Source: Bacteroidota bacterium (GTDB taxonomy: Bacteria; Bacteroidota; Bacteroidia; Chitinophagales; Chitinophagaceae). From it: a stretch of DNA of 64,000 nt. The position numbers were made by a program, and so were the translations under genes. Of the stretch, positions 54,880 to 63,541 are shown one piece after another; within the stretch, counting starts at the first letter, position 1, and the number at the start of each line of letters is the position of its first letter. The notes beneath the pieces were generated by a model. It searched no databases and was not told where the DNA came from. It worked only from the letters and a program-made list of their open reading frames with translations. Location: the NCBI GenBank assembly GCA_026391455.1, contig JAPLEH010000073.1:25396-89395 (forward strand), written 5' to 3'.

Positions 54880-55212
54880 TTACCAGCCGATCAGGTCTAT
54901 CAATCCTTTGATGGTGAAGGTGACACCAATGGCGGTAAGCCCATAGAGTGCAAATTTTATTCCGCCACCGTATTGGTAGAGGAATATCGCAAGCAGGCAA
55001 CCGAATACAAGCAGAAAAACGCCAATACCGCAACAGAGAAAACCGGATCTGCGTTTACGTGAAAAGTAAATTGTTTTTACTTTTTCAATGATTTCCTGCA
55101 AGTGATTTTCCGGCGCACCTTTCTCCCGCAATGCTGTATACAGATCAGCGGTCGTGCATCCACTTTTCAACAGCGAAAGGGTGAACGGCGTCCATTCGTT
55201 AATCACTTCCAT
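54880..55212 (-). CDS. Small membrane protein of unknown function
   Basis: 110 residues from the ATG at 55212; the frame could begin at TTG 55218. An N-terminal soluble helix region is followed by a basic KRRSG stretch and two hydrophobic helices (GFLCCGIGVFLLVFGCLLAIF and KFALYGLTAIGVTFTIKGLI, in part). No family assigned. Codon use and length are plausible for a real gene. Confidence 0.6.
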   Translation of the reverse strand: MEVINEWTPFTLSLLKSGCTTADLYTALREKGAPENHLQEIIEKVKTIYFSRKRRSGFLCCGIGVFLLVFGCLLAIFLYQYGGGIKFALYGLTAIGVTFTIKGLIDLIGW

Positions 55213-55335
55213 TGGCAAGTTTTACCGGAAATTAATTTTTTCCCGTAACCCGCCAAATGATTTTGGTCAATGAACGCCTGCCTGCGATTAAACACTGATC
55301 CTCAAATTGTTTCACGCAAAACCAGCAAAGGCACT

Positions 55336-55384
55336 CTATGTAATTCATTATCTCATTATCAAAATATCACATTATCTCATTGTA
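55336..55384 (-). repeat. 8-nt word array after the DinB gene stop
   Basis: On the minus strand: gagataatgtgatattttgataatgagataatg begins a few nt after the TAA, in sense. Split here to avoid a long string. Confidence 0.7.
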
Positions 55385-55882
55385 TTAAAAGCTCTGATCA
55401 TCCGCACTCGGCCCATAGCTTCCCGGAATCGGAATATCCAGCAGTCGGAGATAGACGCCTAATTGGGCACGGTGATGCACGATCTGGCAGTAGCAACTGC
55501 GAAAAACATCAAGCTTTGATTCGGTACTATAGATTTGTTCTCCGCTTCGCATAGTCCAGGTATCGTTAAGTTGTTCATCCCGGGCATTGGCCATCGCGGT
55601 TTTACCTTCGTTAAGTGCGTGTTCAAAATGTTCCAGCAATTCCTCCGTTGTGTTGATCGGTTTAGGAGAATAAGGAGCAGCGGCGAAATCCAATTCGGTG
55701 GTGTTGAGTATCATGCCAAACCAGGAGGGAATTTCAGCCACATGGGTGGATAGCTGGCGCAGGTTCATACTCTTTTCATGGGGTTTCCAGTCGAATTGGT
55801 CTGCCGGTACACGTTCCAGCATTTTACGGGTGGTGATGGACTCTCGTTCCATTTCTTTCAAAAATGATTGGGTAAATGTCAT
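55385..55882 (-). CDS. DinB superfamily protein
   Basis: 165 residues, a four-helix bundle of the DinB type. Candidate metal ligands are His46 (QLSTHVAEIPSW) and the late HHRAQLGVYLR pair. FDWKPHEKSM is typical. DinB-like enzymes act as metal-dependent thiol transferases in some bacteria. It sits downstream of a WYL-type regulator, a pairing often seen, with a repeat-filled spacer between. Confidence 0.85.
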   Translation of the reverse strand: MTFTQSFLKEMERESITTRKMLERVPADQFDWKPHEKSMNLRQLSTHVAEIPSWFGMILNTTELDFAAAPYSPKPINTTEELLEHFEHALNEGKTAMANARDEQLNDTWTMRSGEQIYSTESKLDVFRSCYCQIVHHRAQLGVYLRLLDIPIPGSYGPSADDQSF

Positions 55883-56297
55883 TGTAAATTGATTTAGTGC
55901 TCAAAGAAAATAGGACCGGGTGACAACCCTATGGCAGTGGGGAGTAAAATTGAAAATTGAAAATGGAAAATTGAAAATGGGGGAGTTTGTGGTTAGGTAG
56001 GTTTTAAGTTTTAAGTTGTAGGTTTTAAGTTGTAGGTAGTAAGTTTTAGGTATTAAGTTATTAGTAATAAGCAGAAGGGTTGGGCTGGCCTTTTAAACCT
56101 ATGTAACCTGCCTTCGGCTACGCTCAGGCAGCCACCGGGGCAAGCAGGATTCAACAACCTATGGAACCTGCCTTCGCTAAAGCTACGGCAGGCAAGCCTC
56201 TTGAACCCGCCTTCGACTACGCTCAGGCAGCAACAACCTATGGAACCTGCCTACGCTAAAGCTACGGCAGGCAGGCCTATGTTACTTATGTAACCTC
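55883..56297. repeat. Word arrays and hairpin motifs between DinB and WYL genes
   Basis: Going right from the DinB start: attgaaa/atggaaa (7-nt), then ggtttta/agtttta/agttgta (7-nt) to about 56065, all on the plus strand. Beyond 56090 it becomes aacctatgtaacc (reverse complement of a 9-nt word) and gccttcg(g/a)ctacgctcaggcag hairpins. No gene. Confidence 0.8.
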
Positions 56298-56987
56298 TCA
56301 ATAACTTACGGGCAACTGCTTCATATACTCATTGAGTTCTATATGGGATTTTTTGCGGAAAGGTTCACCGGTATCTTTTAATGCGGTGATACGGGAAACG
56401 CGGAAATCGCGGTAATCCCTGCGGCTATGGCACCAACCGATTACATGCCAGTTGAAGGCATAAAATATGAGACCGATGGGTTCGATGGTCCGCTTACTGC
56501 TTTCATTATCTGCTTTCTGGTAAGACATTTCGAGAATGGTACTGTTGGCCACCGCCTGTTGCAATATGGGCAGGTATTCATAATTGATATTGAAACAATC
56601 CGGCTTCTGAAAACGGATTTTATCATTGAGCAATTCGAGTTTTTCTTTTTGATGCCCGCGCAACACCGCCTTTATTTTATCCAGTGCAGAAGCATAATAC
56701 CGGCGGGTGGATTTGTCAGTAAATCCATTGACCAATACTTCGATCAGCAGCAGGGTATTGGCCTCTTCGGTAGTAAACGAAACCGGGGGCAGAAAATAAC
56801 CCTGTACGATGAAGTAGCCGCGGTTGGCTTCAAAACTAACCGGTATACCCAGTTCACCCAGCGATTTGATATCGCGGTAAACAGTACGAATACTGATATG
56901 GTATTTATCAGCGATCTTTTCTGCCGGGACAAATTTTTTGGATTGTAATAAAGTAAGAATCCCCAATAAGCGGTCGATGCGGTTCAT
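56298..56987 (-). CDS. WYL-domain transcriptional regulator (YafY-like)
   Basis: 229 residues from the ATG at 56987. A helix-turn-helix (KYHISIRTVYRDIKSLGELG) is followed by an all-beta WYL-type domain (IEPIGLIFYAFNWHVIGWCHSRRDYRDFRVSRI). Such proteins often sense a ligand through the WYL fold. It is followed by DinB on the same strand, which is a likely target. Confidence 0.9.
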   Translation of the reverse strand: MNRIDRLLGILTLLQSKKFVPAEKIADKYHISIRTVYRDIKSLGELGIPVSFEANRGYFIVQGYFLPPVSFTTEEANTLLLIEVLVNGFTDKSTRRYYASALDKIKAVLRGHQKEKLELLNDKIRFQKPDCFNINYEYLPILQQAVANSTILEMSYQKADNESSKRTIEPIGLIFYAFNWHVIGWCHSRRDYRDFRVSRITALKDTGEPFRKKSHIELNEYMKQLPVSY

Positions 56988-57363
56988 CACCAAATATAGT
57001 GAATTCAGCTACCAGCCGTGAGCTATGAGCTACCATCTGCGAGCTTTTAGCCACAAGCTGCAAGCCTGGAAAAGCCAGCTTCGAGCCCCAAAGCAAGCAA
57101 GATTTGTTGGGGCAGCCCGCGAACTTCAAGTTGTCAGCCGCTAACTATTGCTGTCCGGGGAAAGTTTTTGCAAAACCCTGAAACATTGCCCCAGAGCGGG
57201 TTCTAGCCCCTCTCCTTTGGGGTTTCTGAGTTCGCACAACGTGCGGATGAAAGAAACGCGCGTAGCGCTTGGGGAGGGGTCTGAATTGATTTCACGGCGG
57301 GCACGCCTTTTGAACCCGCCACGGCGGGCACGCCTCTTAAACCTATGAAACCTATGCAACCTC
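56988..57363. repeat. Repeat-rich spacer with a shared 16-mer
   Basis: It holds 'agctaccagccgtgagctatg' words, then attgctgtccggggaa at 57147-57162 (also at 63864-63879), 'cccctctcctttggggt' and 'cacggcgggcacgcc' pieces, and gttgcatag-type 9-mers near 57364. No gene. Confidence 0.65.
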
Positions 57364-57612
57364 TCAATACACCACAAACCGTTCCTTCCTTTCTCCCAGT
57401 TCGATCCAGTATTCGCCGCAATCGAGGCCGCCGCTGCTGAGGTAGAATTCATTGGCAGGGACATCAATTTTTCCTTTACGAACTACTTTTTCTTCTCCGT
57501 TGCGGATGGAATAGCTGTCAGCAGGAAATCTGCTTTCGGTACTTTGTACCATCATGGTGGAATTGCAGGGTACCATGGATGGTGAGAGGGTAAAGCCTTT
57601 ACTGTTCTTCAT
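57364..57612 (-). CDS. Small protein of unknown function
   Basis: 82 residues from the ATG at 57612; no longer start is supported. Sequence pieces are GFTLSPSMVPCNSTMMV, 'VVRKGKIDVPANEFYL' and GLDCGEYWIELGERKERF. Two Cys and a beta-like pattern suggest a folded domain. No signal peptide. Family not identified. The stop is followed at once by a 9-nt array in sense, the same arrangement as at recognised genes, which supports it being real. Confidence 0.5.
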   Translation of the reverse strand: MKNSKGFTLSPSMVPCNSTMMVQSTESRFPADSYSIRNGEEKVVRKGKIDVPANEFYLSSGGLDCGEYWIELGERKERFVVY

Positions 57613-57816
57613 ACTTGATATTGTTTTTCGCACGGCAACGCGGCGGATGCGCATTAACCAATAGTATGCAGACAAGCGACAAATAAAATGCCATAGCCCG
57701 AAAATGTGGACATCTTTTGTCGTAAACTGCTAAGCGGATATTCTAACAGTTACGTATATGCGGAATTGTACGAGGATTTTTTCTATGTCTGGTTGTACCT
57801 GAAAAAAAATCTACGA

Positions 57817-59250
57817 TCAGCGGATGGTTTTGTTTTTGAAATAATCGAAGGTGACGGATTTGCCATCACTGAGATTGATACTATGCATGATATTACATTC
57901 ACTGCTGCTCAATGACTTATTGTTTACGCCAAAAACAAATATTTTTTTACTGCCCAGTTTCCAGTCGGCCCATTCGGTAAGTCCGGTGTTGAATGTCCAG
58001 AGAGTTCTGCCGTCCAAAGCTATTTTTGTAAGCTGTATCTTTCCTTCACGCCCCACCTGGTCCTTATGTACAATCAGGTATCCGGCTGTGCCCGGCAGGC
58101 GCACAGGCATTGCTGTTGATTTATCCAATAATAAACCTGCAGCTAAAAAGTCGCCCGTGGAAACCGCTTTCAAACCCTTTTTATCGATAATCGCATCGTC
58201 GCTTTTATTGATACTGTAGCTGCTCGTATAAAATTTCCTCCGGATGGTCTCATCGTATGCTACATTATCGGATACCCGGTCGTTCAGATTGGCGATCTCT
58301 GCCGGGGAATAAATGCCGTACCACAAACCGTCTGCTGTATCCTGATTTTGTTTGATCTGCGAAAAACTGATACTGCTCCGTTGCAGATTTTCTATGGCCC
58401 TTTCCCTGTCCTTATCCGCACGATAACTAATTTCCAGTTTCGATCTGAGTTTATAAAGACTGTCCCGCACCTTATCAATCCGGCCTCTTTCGGCATAGAA
58501 TTCACCGGTCAGGCGGCTGTATTCTGTATAGCTGATTTTTTTACTGGAGTAATTTTCTGATGCATTCCGGTTCTTGAGCTGATAAACACTGTCCTGGTAG
58601 GCCCGCAGATTTTTAATTTCTTCATCCAGTGCTTTGATACGGGCATCTGCTTCGTTTTCATCTGGTGTGTATTCAGTGGGGGATGCAGCCAGTGTCGCCG
58701 TATTCAGTTTCCATTTCGTGCCATCGGTGGCCGTAAAATATAGTGACCGGTCATCTGAACGGAATGTATAGTATTGACGCTCCGCAGGGAACCTGCCTTT
58801 CAAAGAAGGGTTCTTCTCTTCCAATATAGCAATATCCGCCACTTTCGTAAGGGTATACGCATCAAACGCCATCGGCTCTCCCATAAACAACCAGGCATTA
58901 TCACCGGAGGCGCCCAACATCTCCACGGGAAAATTTTTGACCTGCCGGTGTTTTTTTACTTTTATTTTATTGAGTTCCTCCCCGGTATCGCCATCATTTG
59001 TCTGCACATAATAACTGGTACTTACACTCTTGCGGGTCATGCCCCCATTTTGAGAATAGGAAGTGGTCTTTTGAAATTCCAGGATACTGAAAACAGTGGT
59101 CTTGCCATTTTTTTCAAACAGGAGGGCGGGGACATGTATAAAGCGTTCATCGTATTTGGCAAGGCACCCTCTCAGCAACAGGAAGAAACCTGCCACAAGT
59201 AGCGCAAAAACAAGAATGCCGGTAATTATCGATTTTCGGAAGAGCGTCAT
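57817..59250 (-). CDS. Membrane-anchored protein with coiled-coil, unknown function
   Basis: 477 residues. One N-terminal membrane helix (SIITGILVFALLVAGFFLLL), then GCLAKYDERFIHVPALLFEKNGK. The middle (about 205-290) is a charged coiled coil (KALDEEIKNLRAYQDSVYQL). The ends are beta-rich (EGKIQLTKIALDGRTLWTFNTGL), like propeller-type blades. The first part resembles the PA2928 family by length and order (low certainty). The bulk would face the periplasm. Confidence 0.6.
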   Translation of the reverse strand: MTLFRKSIITGILVFALLVAGFFLLLRGCLAKYDERFIHVPALLFEKNGKTTVFSILEFQKTTSYSQNGGMTRKSVSTSYYVQTNDGDTGEELNKIKVKKHRQVKNFPVEMLGASGDNAWLFMGEPMAFDAYTLTKVADIAILEEKNPSLKGRFPAERQYYTFRSDDRSLYFTATDGTKWKLNTATLAASPTEYTPDENEADARIKALDEEIKNLRAYQDSVYQLKNRNASENYSSKKISYTEYSRLTGEFYAERGRIDKVRDSLYKLRSKLEISYRADKDRERAIENLQRSSISFSQIKQNQDTADGLWYGIYSPAEIANLNDRVSDNVAYDETIRRKFYTSSYSINKSDDAIIDKKGLKAVSTGDFLAAGLLLDKSTAMPVRLPGTAGYLIVHKDQVGREGKIQLTKIALDGRTLWTFNTGLTEWADWKLGSKKIFVFGVNNKSLSSSECNIMHSINLSDGKSVTFDYFKNKTIR

Positions 59251-59338
59251 TGGAAATGGTTTTATGGGATGGGAAAATACACAAAAAATTGGCTTAGCGT
59301 TCTATGGAATTATGCAGAATATGAATCAACATTGTAAA

Positions 59339-60124
59339 ATGAGAAATATGGTCATCCGTTTATTGCTGTTCGGCCTCTCACTCGCCGGGTGCCGGGAACA
59401 ATCCCGCCCAGCCAATGCTGATACCAGGTCTTCCGATACCGTTCCCTCTGCCAAACCACGTCCGTTAGTAATGTCGGTGATCCCTTTACCAGATGGATAC
59501 ACTCCTGTAACTGCACCTGCCCACAGTTTTGCGGCCTGGCTTCGGCATCTCAATTTACGGGAGGATAAAACCGTGCGGTTATACGATGGCAGTGTGAAAC
59601 GAAATCAACGCGCGCAATATGCGGTCATCGATATCCCTACGGGAAAAAAAGACCTGCAACAATGTGCAGACGTGGTGATGCGCCTGCGGGCCGAATATTT
59701 ATTTGCGGAAAAAAAATACAACGAGATTGCCTTTATGGATTATGAAGGTAAATGGTACAACTGGGAAGGAGGGAATAATCGTGCGGCATTTGACCAATAC
59801 CTGGAAAAAGTATTTGGCTGGTGCGGCTCTGCATCGCTGGAAAAACAACTGACACCCGTGACGGATTTCAATGCTATAAAAACAGGTGATGTACTGGTTA
59901 AGGGTGGATTTCCCGGTCATGCGGTACTGGTGGCCGATATGGCAGTGAATAAAAAAGGGGAGAAGCTTTTTTTACTGGTGCAGGGATACCAGCCTGCACA
60001 GGATATGCATGTACTCATTAATCCCAATGATCCTTCGATCAGCCCCTGGTACCGGATACCCAATTCAGAAGACGTGACTACGCCGGAATGGGAATTTAAG
60101 AAATCACATTTGCGCACCTGGTAA
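59339..60124 (+). CDS. DUF4846 lipoprotein
   Basis: 261 residues from ATG 59339 (59348 is also possible). The signal peptide ends LLLFGLSLAGC, a good lipobox. The domain is DUF4846: HSFAAWLRHLNLR, VRLYDGSVKRNQRAQYAVID, 'FAEKKYNEIAFMDYEGK', GDVLVKGGFPGHAVLVADMA and 'LLVQGYQPAQDMHVLINP'. GHAVLV with nearby Asp suggests a catalytic or binding centre, not characterised. Envelope-located. It is divergent from the 57817-59250 gene. Confidence 0.83.
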   Translation: MRNMVIRLLLFGLSLAGCREQSRPANADTRSSDTVPSAKPRPLVMSVIPLPDGYTPVTAPAHSFAAWLRHLNLREDKTVRLYDGSVKRNQRAQYAVIDIPTGKKDLQQCADVVMRLRAEYLFAEKKYNEIAFMDYEGKWYNWEGGNNRAAFDQYLEKVFGWCGSASLEKQLTPVTDFNAIKTGDVLVKGGFPGHAVLVADMAVNKKGEKLFLLVQGYQPAQDMHVLINPNDPSISPWYRIPNSEDVTTPEWEFKKSHLRTW

Positions 60125-60457
60125 ATGTGATTGGCGTGTTCTCCATTCCTGCGGTGTACAATCCATTTCCTGTTTGAATACCTGTGCGAAGCAGGCGGGA
60201 TCACTGAAGCCACCCGACATGGCAATGCTTTCGTTGGTGATTGACAGTATTTCCTTTGCTTTCGCCAGCCGTACCATACGAATGAATTTATTGGGTGAAT
60301 AACCAACCAATGCATGCAGTTTGCGGTGCAATTGAGAATGACTCATAAAAATACTTTTGCAAAGCTGCTCCACAGAGAATTGATAGTCCTCCAGGTGTGC
60401 TTCGACTACCTGCCTCACTTTTGTTACGAATTCATTTTCAGTTACAGCCGGAAGTTC
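60104..60457 (-). pseudogene. Truncated AraC-type HTH remnant
   Basis: The C-terminal part of an AraC-type DNA-binding domain: QFSVEQLCKSIFMSHSQLHR, KLHALVGYSPNKFIRMVRL, 'NESIAMSGGFSDPACFAQVF'. The second helix-turn-helix lacks about three residues (normally 'SIAEIAYAVGF'). The frame upstream runs through TTELPAVTENEFVTK, the usual linker of hybrid two-component sensors, and then meets a TAA near 60460, so the sensor and kinase parts are absent. No proper start is seen (GTG at 60418 only). It overlaps the end of the DUF4846 gene by 21 nt. Confidence 0.7.
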
Positions 60458-60566
60458 TGTTGTTGCCGGAGTGAATTATTGTTCCTGCAGAAAGACCTGC
60501 GTTCAAAATAACATATACCGGCGAACTTATACTGAAAGTTCAATTTTCTTTTCCATTTGCCTGCAG

Positions 60567-60597
60567 AGGAGTGCCTTTGGGCACTCCTTCTTTTTTT
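60567..60597 (+). terminator. Orphan intrinsic terminator (plus strand)
   Basis: AGGAGTGCC-TTTG-GGCACTCCT followed by TCTTTTTTT: a perfect 9-bp stem with T-tract. No plus-strand gene precedes it closely; the nearest is the DUF4846 gene, 440 nt upstream. The 60458-60822 gap shows no gene otherwise. Confidence 0.8.
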
Positions 60598-60822
60598 ATA
60601 AAGGCATCAGCGACACCTGTTGGTTTGCGCTGCCGGTTGCAAAGGGAAAAGTCTATCAGTCCGACACACCCGGAATGCCGAAAGGCTAATGGGATACTAC
60701 TACCCTGTAGATTGATCTGTGCATAACGCTGCACCGGAGTGCAGGTCGTAAGTATATAAACCGGTGCTCATCCTGTGATAATAATGCGGAATGAATTAGG
60801 AACTAAGTATATTCACGTAGAA

Positions 60823-61248
60823 CTATTCTTCCTTACCCAGTTTTTCCACATCTTCTGCGGCCTTATAAATTTTTTTCATAATCACCTCCGGATGTTCGCC
60901 GGAAGCAGAGGAACGGAGGGCTGCCAGTTCGCTGACCAGCACGGAAAGCAGTGCATCGTGTGCATTTACTTTATCCCTAAAAGGCACCTGGTATTCGGGC
61001 TGATCTTCCTTCAGGAGCGCATCTTTAGGTGGATTATTTCCATAGAGGATATAATCCTGTACCAGCCCATATTTGGTCACGAGTTTGGCCATGGTCTTTT
61101 TTGTAATCGGCAGTTTGGCTTTTTCGATCTTCAGATACTGGCTTTGATCTACTCCTGCCTGCAATGCAAACTGCCGGGAGGAGAGATGATGTTCCTGTCT
61201 TGCTTGTTTGAGCCTTTTGGCCACTTCTTTATTTTTCAGTATCCACAT
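60823..61248 (-). CDS. XRE-family HTH regulator
   Basis: 141 residues. An N-terminal helix-turn-helix (RLKQARQEHHLSSRQFALQAGVDQSQYLKIEKAKLPITKKTM, in parts) fits the Cro/CI type. The C-terminus is a helix-rich, non-catalytic region (LVSELAALRSSASGEHPEVIMKK). It is divergent from a short HTH gene, with two direct repeats of aattcttta(g/-)aatttg between them as candidate operator. Confidence 0.83.
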   Translation of the reverse strand: MWILKNKEVAKRLKQARQEHHLSSRQFALQAGVDQSQYLKIEKAKLPITKKTMAKLVTKYGLVQDYILYGNNPPKDALLKEDQPEYQVPFRDKVNAHDALLSVLVSELAALRSSASGEHPEVIMKKIYKAAEDVEKLGKEE

Positions 61249-61269
61249 GTGGAAAAAAATTGGATTGTT

Positions 61270-61315
61270 AATTCTTTAGAATTTGGAATAAGGAATAAAA
61301 ATTCTTTAAATTTGT
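61270..61315. promoter_or_regulatory. Promoter and direct repeats in the HTH divergent region
   Basis: TTG at 61283-61285, a 21-nt spacer, then TAAATTTG at 61307-61314, an exact match to the consensus for the plus-strand gene. Aattctttagaatttg (61270) and aattctttaaatttg (61300) repeat directly 30 nt apart across it, consistent with a repressor site. Confidence 0.7.
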
Positions 61316-61345
61316 TTTTTGTAACAGTAATACAGTAGTAAAAGT

Positions 61346-61564
61346 ATGAAAATTAAAAAAATTATCCTTCTTAAAATCAACAACGTAAAATCCAGGAAGA
61401 AAATCAGCAACGATTTGGGCATTAGTGACCAAATGCTGTACAAGCATATCGTTGCCAACAAGGAGAATGGGAGGCTTATCAAATTGGATGCCCTGAAAGC
61501 CATTTCAAAGGAAACCGGTGTGGCCATACGGGATATCGTGGACGATAATAACATGGTCTTTTAA
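61346..61564 (+). CDS. Short HTH-like DNA-binding protein
   Basis: 72 residues. The frame starts KIKKIILLKINNVKSRKKIS and has 'NDLGISDQMLYKHIVANKENGRLIKLDALKAISKETGVAIRDI' in parts, which reads as a single XRE-type helix-turn-helix with a short tail. Too small for a sensor domain. It is divergent from the XRE gene and preceded by a strong promoter, so the pair may form a switch, as in phage or plasmid modules (inference). Confidence 0.7.
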   Translation: MKIKKIILLKINNVKSRKKISNDLGISDQMLYKHIVANKENGRLIKLDALKAISKETGVAIRDIVDDNNMVF

Positions 61565-61644
61565 CAGATCCGGCCTTGCTCCGGAACGGGCAAGCCGCCT
61601 ATCTGTATCCATCTATGTATTTACTCGTATAATTAGCCTTCCCT

Positions 61645-61794
61645 ATGATTTTTATAATAAAGTATGTGCCTTACCTGCTTGCATTTTTGACCGGTGTGTT
61701 ACTTACACTGCTCATCATTCTGTTGTCGGATCATATAGATCTGAGAAGAGAACAAAAAAAATGGAAGAATGATCACGGAGGTGATCTGCAATAA
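61645..61794 (+). CDS. Small single-span membrane protein (49 residues)
   Basis: ATG 61645 to TAA 61794. Sequence: MIFIIKYVPYLLAFLTGVLL, then TLLIILLSDHIDLRREQKKW with a polar tail. One hydrophobic helix (about 9-28) and a charged C-terminus suit a small bitopic protein. It is in the intergenic space between the HTH gene and the convergent membrane gene, without other evidence. Tentative. Confidence 0.45.
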   Translation: MIFIIKYVPYLLAFLTGVLLTLLIILLSDHIDLRREQKKWKNDHGGDLQ

Positions 61795-61832
61795 GTATCA
61801 GGGGTAACGAATGGCCTGTTTGCTGACAGCCT

Positions 61833-62219
61833 TTATACAGCCCACTTTCCCTTCAGTTGCCAGGCGATCAGTATGATCATCGCCCCAACGAATAAGAAGA
61901 GCAACTGTAACGGATGAAATGTATCAATCAGCAGCATTTGCACCACGATCCAAATTACCAATAACACTCCACCCGCCATTGCCCAGTTATACCTCGTAGT
62001 ATGACACAGCAAATTGGCAATAATACCCAGCAGGGATACACCGCCTACCACTGCCGACAAAATAATGCCCGGCAGAAAGTAGTCATTAAAAGGCGTGTAT
62101 TCCAGCAGGGCGGGTGATAGCTGGAGTAAGTGCCCGTCCGGAGCGATGATCATCATCATTCCTGATACGATACTGGTACCGGCTACGAATACCAGGAGAA
62201 AGAATAATAGGGTTTTCAT
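61833..62219 (-). CDS. Small integral membrane protein
   Basis: 128 residues with four hydrophobic helices (near 1-22, 47-70, 78-97, 102-122). No family recognised. It overlaps the PEBP gene by ATGA (62216-62219), so the two are coupled. Confidence 0.65.
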   Translation of the reverse strand: MKTLLFFLLVFVAGTSIVSGMMMIIAPDGHLLQLSPALLEYTPFNDYFLPGIILSAVVGGVSLLGIIANLLCHTTRYNWAMAGGVLLVIWIVVQMLLIDTFHPLQLLFLFVGAMIILIAWQLKGKWAV

Positions 62220-62692
62220 GACCGGGCATTTTTTGTATACGATCCCATCAGTTGGCCAAAACCAATGATATGTTCGCTCATTTCTTTTTCCAACTGATGT
62301 TTTTTGGTCTTCACCGGCAGATCAAGTAATGCATCGAGTGCATAGATGCTGATTTGATAGTGATGTGTGCCTTCCGGCGGACAGGGGCCAATGTATTGGC
62401 ATTGCAAAAAATCATTCACGCCCTGCATTCCGTGTATATCGTTTTCACGGATATGGTGGGTGACAGGGATATTCCATGCCAGCCAGTGAGTCCAATCACC
62501 ACCCGGTGCATCCGTATCGGTCATGGTAAGGGCGAGGCAAACTGCTCCTGGAGGTATTTGTGCAATGTCGAGCGGGGGATTGATATTTTCGCCCTCCCTT
62601 GCATATTTATCAGGTATCATACTGCCATCCTGAAACGCAGGACTCGCTACATGTATCTGTTTGTAATCCACTCCAGAGGTTGTCTTTTTCAT
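62216..62692 (-). CDS. YbhB/YbcL family Raf-kinase-inhibitor-like (PEBP) protein
   Basis: 158 residues from the ATG at 62692; an open frame extends to 62803 but its first part is unlike the family. Typical blocks: HVASPAFQDGSMIPDKYAREGENINPPLDI, LALTMTDTDAPGGDWTHWLAWNIP, 'GPCPPEGTHHYQISIYALD' and 'HIIGFGQLMGSY' (in parts). DPD-like (TDTDAP) and HWLAWN sites are ligand contacts of PEBP. Cytoplasmic, role unproven. Confidence 0.9.
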   Translation of the reverse strand: MKKTTSGVDYKQIHVASPAFQDGSMIPDKYAREGENINPPLDIAQIPPGAVCLALTMTDTDAPGGDWTHWLAWNIPVTHHIRENDIHGMQGVNDFLQCQYIGPCPPEGTHHYQISIYALDALLDLPVKTKKHQLEKEMSEHIIGFGQLMGSYTKNARS

Positions 62693-62867
62693 CGCTGGCG
62701 TATTTAAAGGTTCAATAATCAGGGGGGCAGCGGTATAGCCGGCGTTTTGGTTTTTGGGTTGGATCTTTATGCATACTGATTCTTGAGGAATGCAAAACTG
62801 CAATTCAAACAGGTATTACTTCTGTTGCTGTTGTCTGCCATGTATCATTCAGACACGGCCGTTGTTT

Positions 62868-63146
62868 CTATTTTTTCCGGGTAAATATTCCGGCTAGTTT
62901 ATCACCCGCCCGATCAGCTAATTTAGCTGCCAACCATGATAGGCCTGCCTGCATGGCTGATTTTGCAAAAACTGTGCTGGTACGATCTGCATTATCTTCA
63001 CTAATATCTTTTTCTTTTTGCCCGGGCCGCACCGCTTTTTTCAGTGAGGTCCATTGATCACGCAGTTTTCTTTCCAGCGAAGCCTGTTCTTCCTCCAGCC
63101 GCTTCTTCTCCGCTTTCAATTGGTGTATGCTCCTGATCTTATTCAT
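62868..63146 (-). CDS. Small coiled-coil/amphipathic protein of the YtxH-holin group
   Basis: 92 residues from the ATG at 63146. A basic N-terminal coiled coil (HQLKAEKKRLEEEQASLERKL) is followed by a hydrophobic-amphipathic C-terminus (GLSWLAAKLADRAGDKLAGIF). It is translationally linked to the holin-like gene by an 8-nt overlap. Unknown function; probably an envelope-stress accessory. Confidence 0.65.
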   Translation of the reverse strand: MNKIRSIHQLKAEKKRLEEEQASLERKLRDQWTSLKKAVRPGQKEKDISEDNADRTSTVFAKSAMQAGLSWLAAKLADRAGDKLAGIFTRKK

Positions 63147-63504
63147 GTTGCTTTTCCTCTTCTTTTTTATACAAGGAACGAATGATCGCATTCATAACAG
63201 GCAGTTGAATCCACTTAGCACGTGCTTTCCAGCAAATGATGCCGAGTAAGAGATAGATAAAGGCGGTGATTAAAAAACCCGCCCAGGTTGCATGCAGCCA
63301 TTCACCCAGTGCAAACGAAAGGGCAATGCCACTGAATAAGAGAAAGAAAAAAAACACGGCTGCCACAAATGCGCCTGCCACGAGGTTGGCGATCACCGCT
63401 GAACTTTTTTCGGCCACACCCAGTTTTACAGATTCAATACGGGTATGTAAATAGTCTTTCAATGTACCGGCTATTTCTTCCGCCCCGGTAATTATTTTTT
63501 CCAT
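63139..63504 (-). CDS. Phage_holin_3_6 (holin-X-like) membrane protein
   Basis: 121 residues. An N-terminal soluble helix (EEIAGTLKDYLHTRIESVKLGVAEKSS) precedes two membrane helices (LVAGAFVAAVFFFFLLFSGIAL and WAGFLITAFIYLLLGIICW, in part) and a basic end. This matches the holin-X-like family found in stress operons. It need not be a phage gene. Neighbour order (YtxH, holin-like, coiled coil) is common in Bacteroidota. Confidence 0.8.
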   Translation of the reverse strand: MEKIITGAEEIAGTLKDYLHTRIESVKLGVAEKSSAVIANLVAGAFVAAVFFFFLLFSGIALSFALGEWLHATWAGFLITAFIYLLLGIICWKARAKWIQLPVMNAIIRSLYKKEEEKQHE

Positions 63505-63541
63505 AATGCTGATTTTACCGGTAATGTAATCTTTTGTTTAC

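Noticed and set aside
60540..60734. 64-codon minus frame between AraC remnant and XRE gene
   Set aside because: It runs across the terminator hairpin and has no recognisable pattern.
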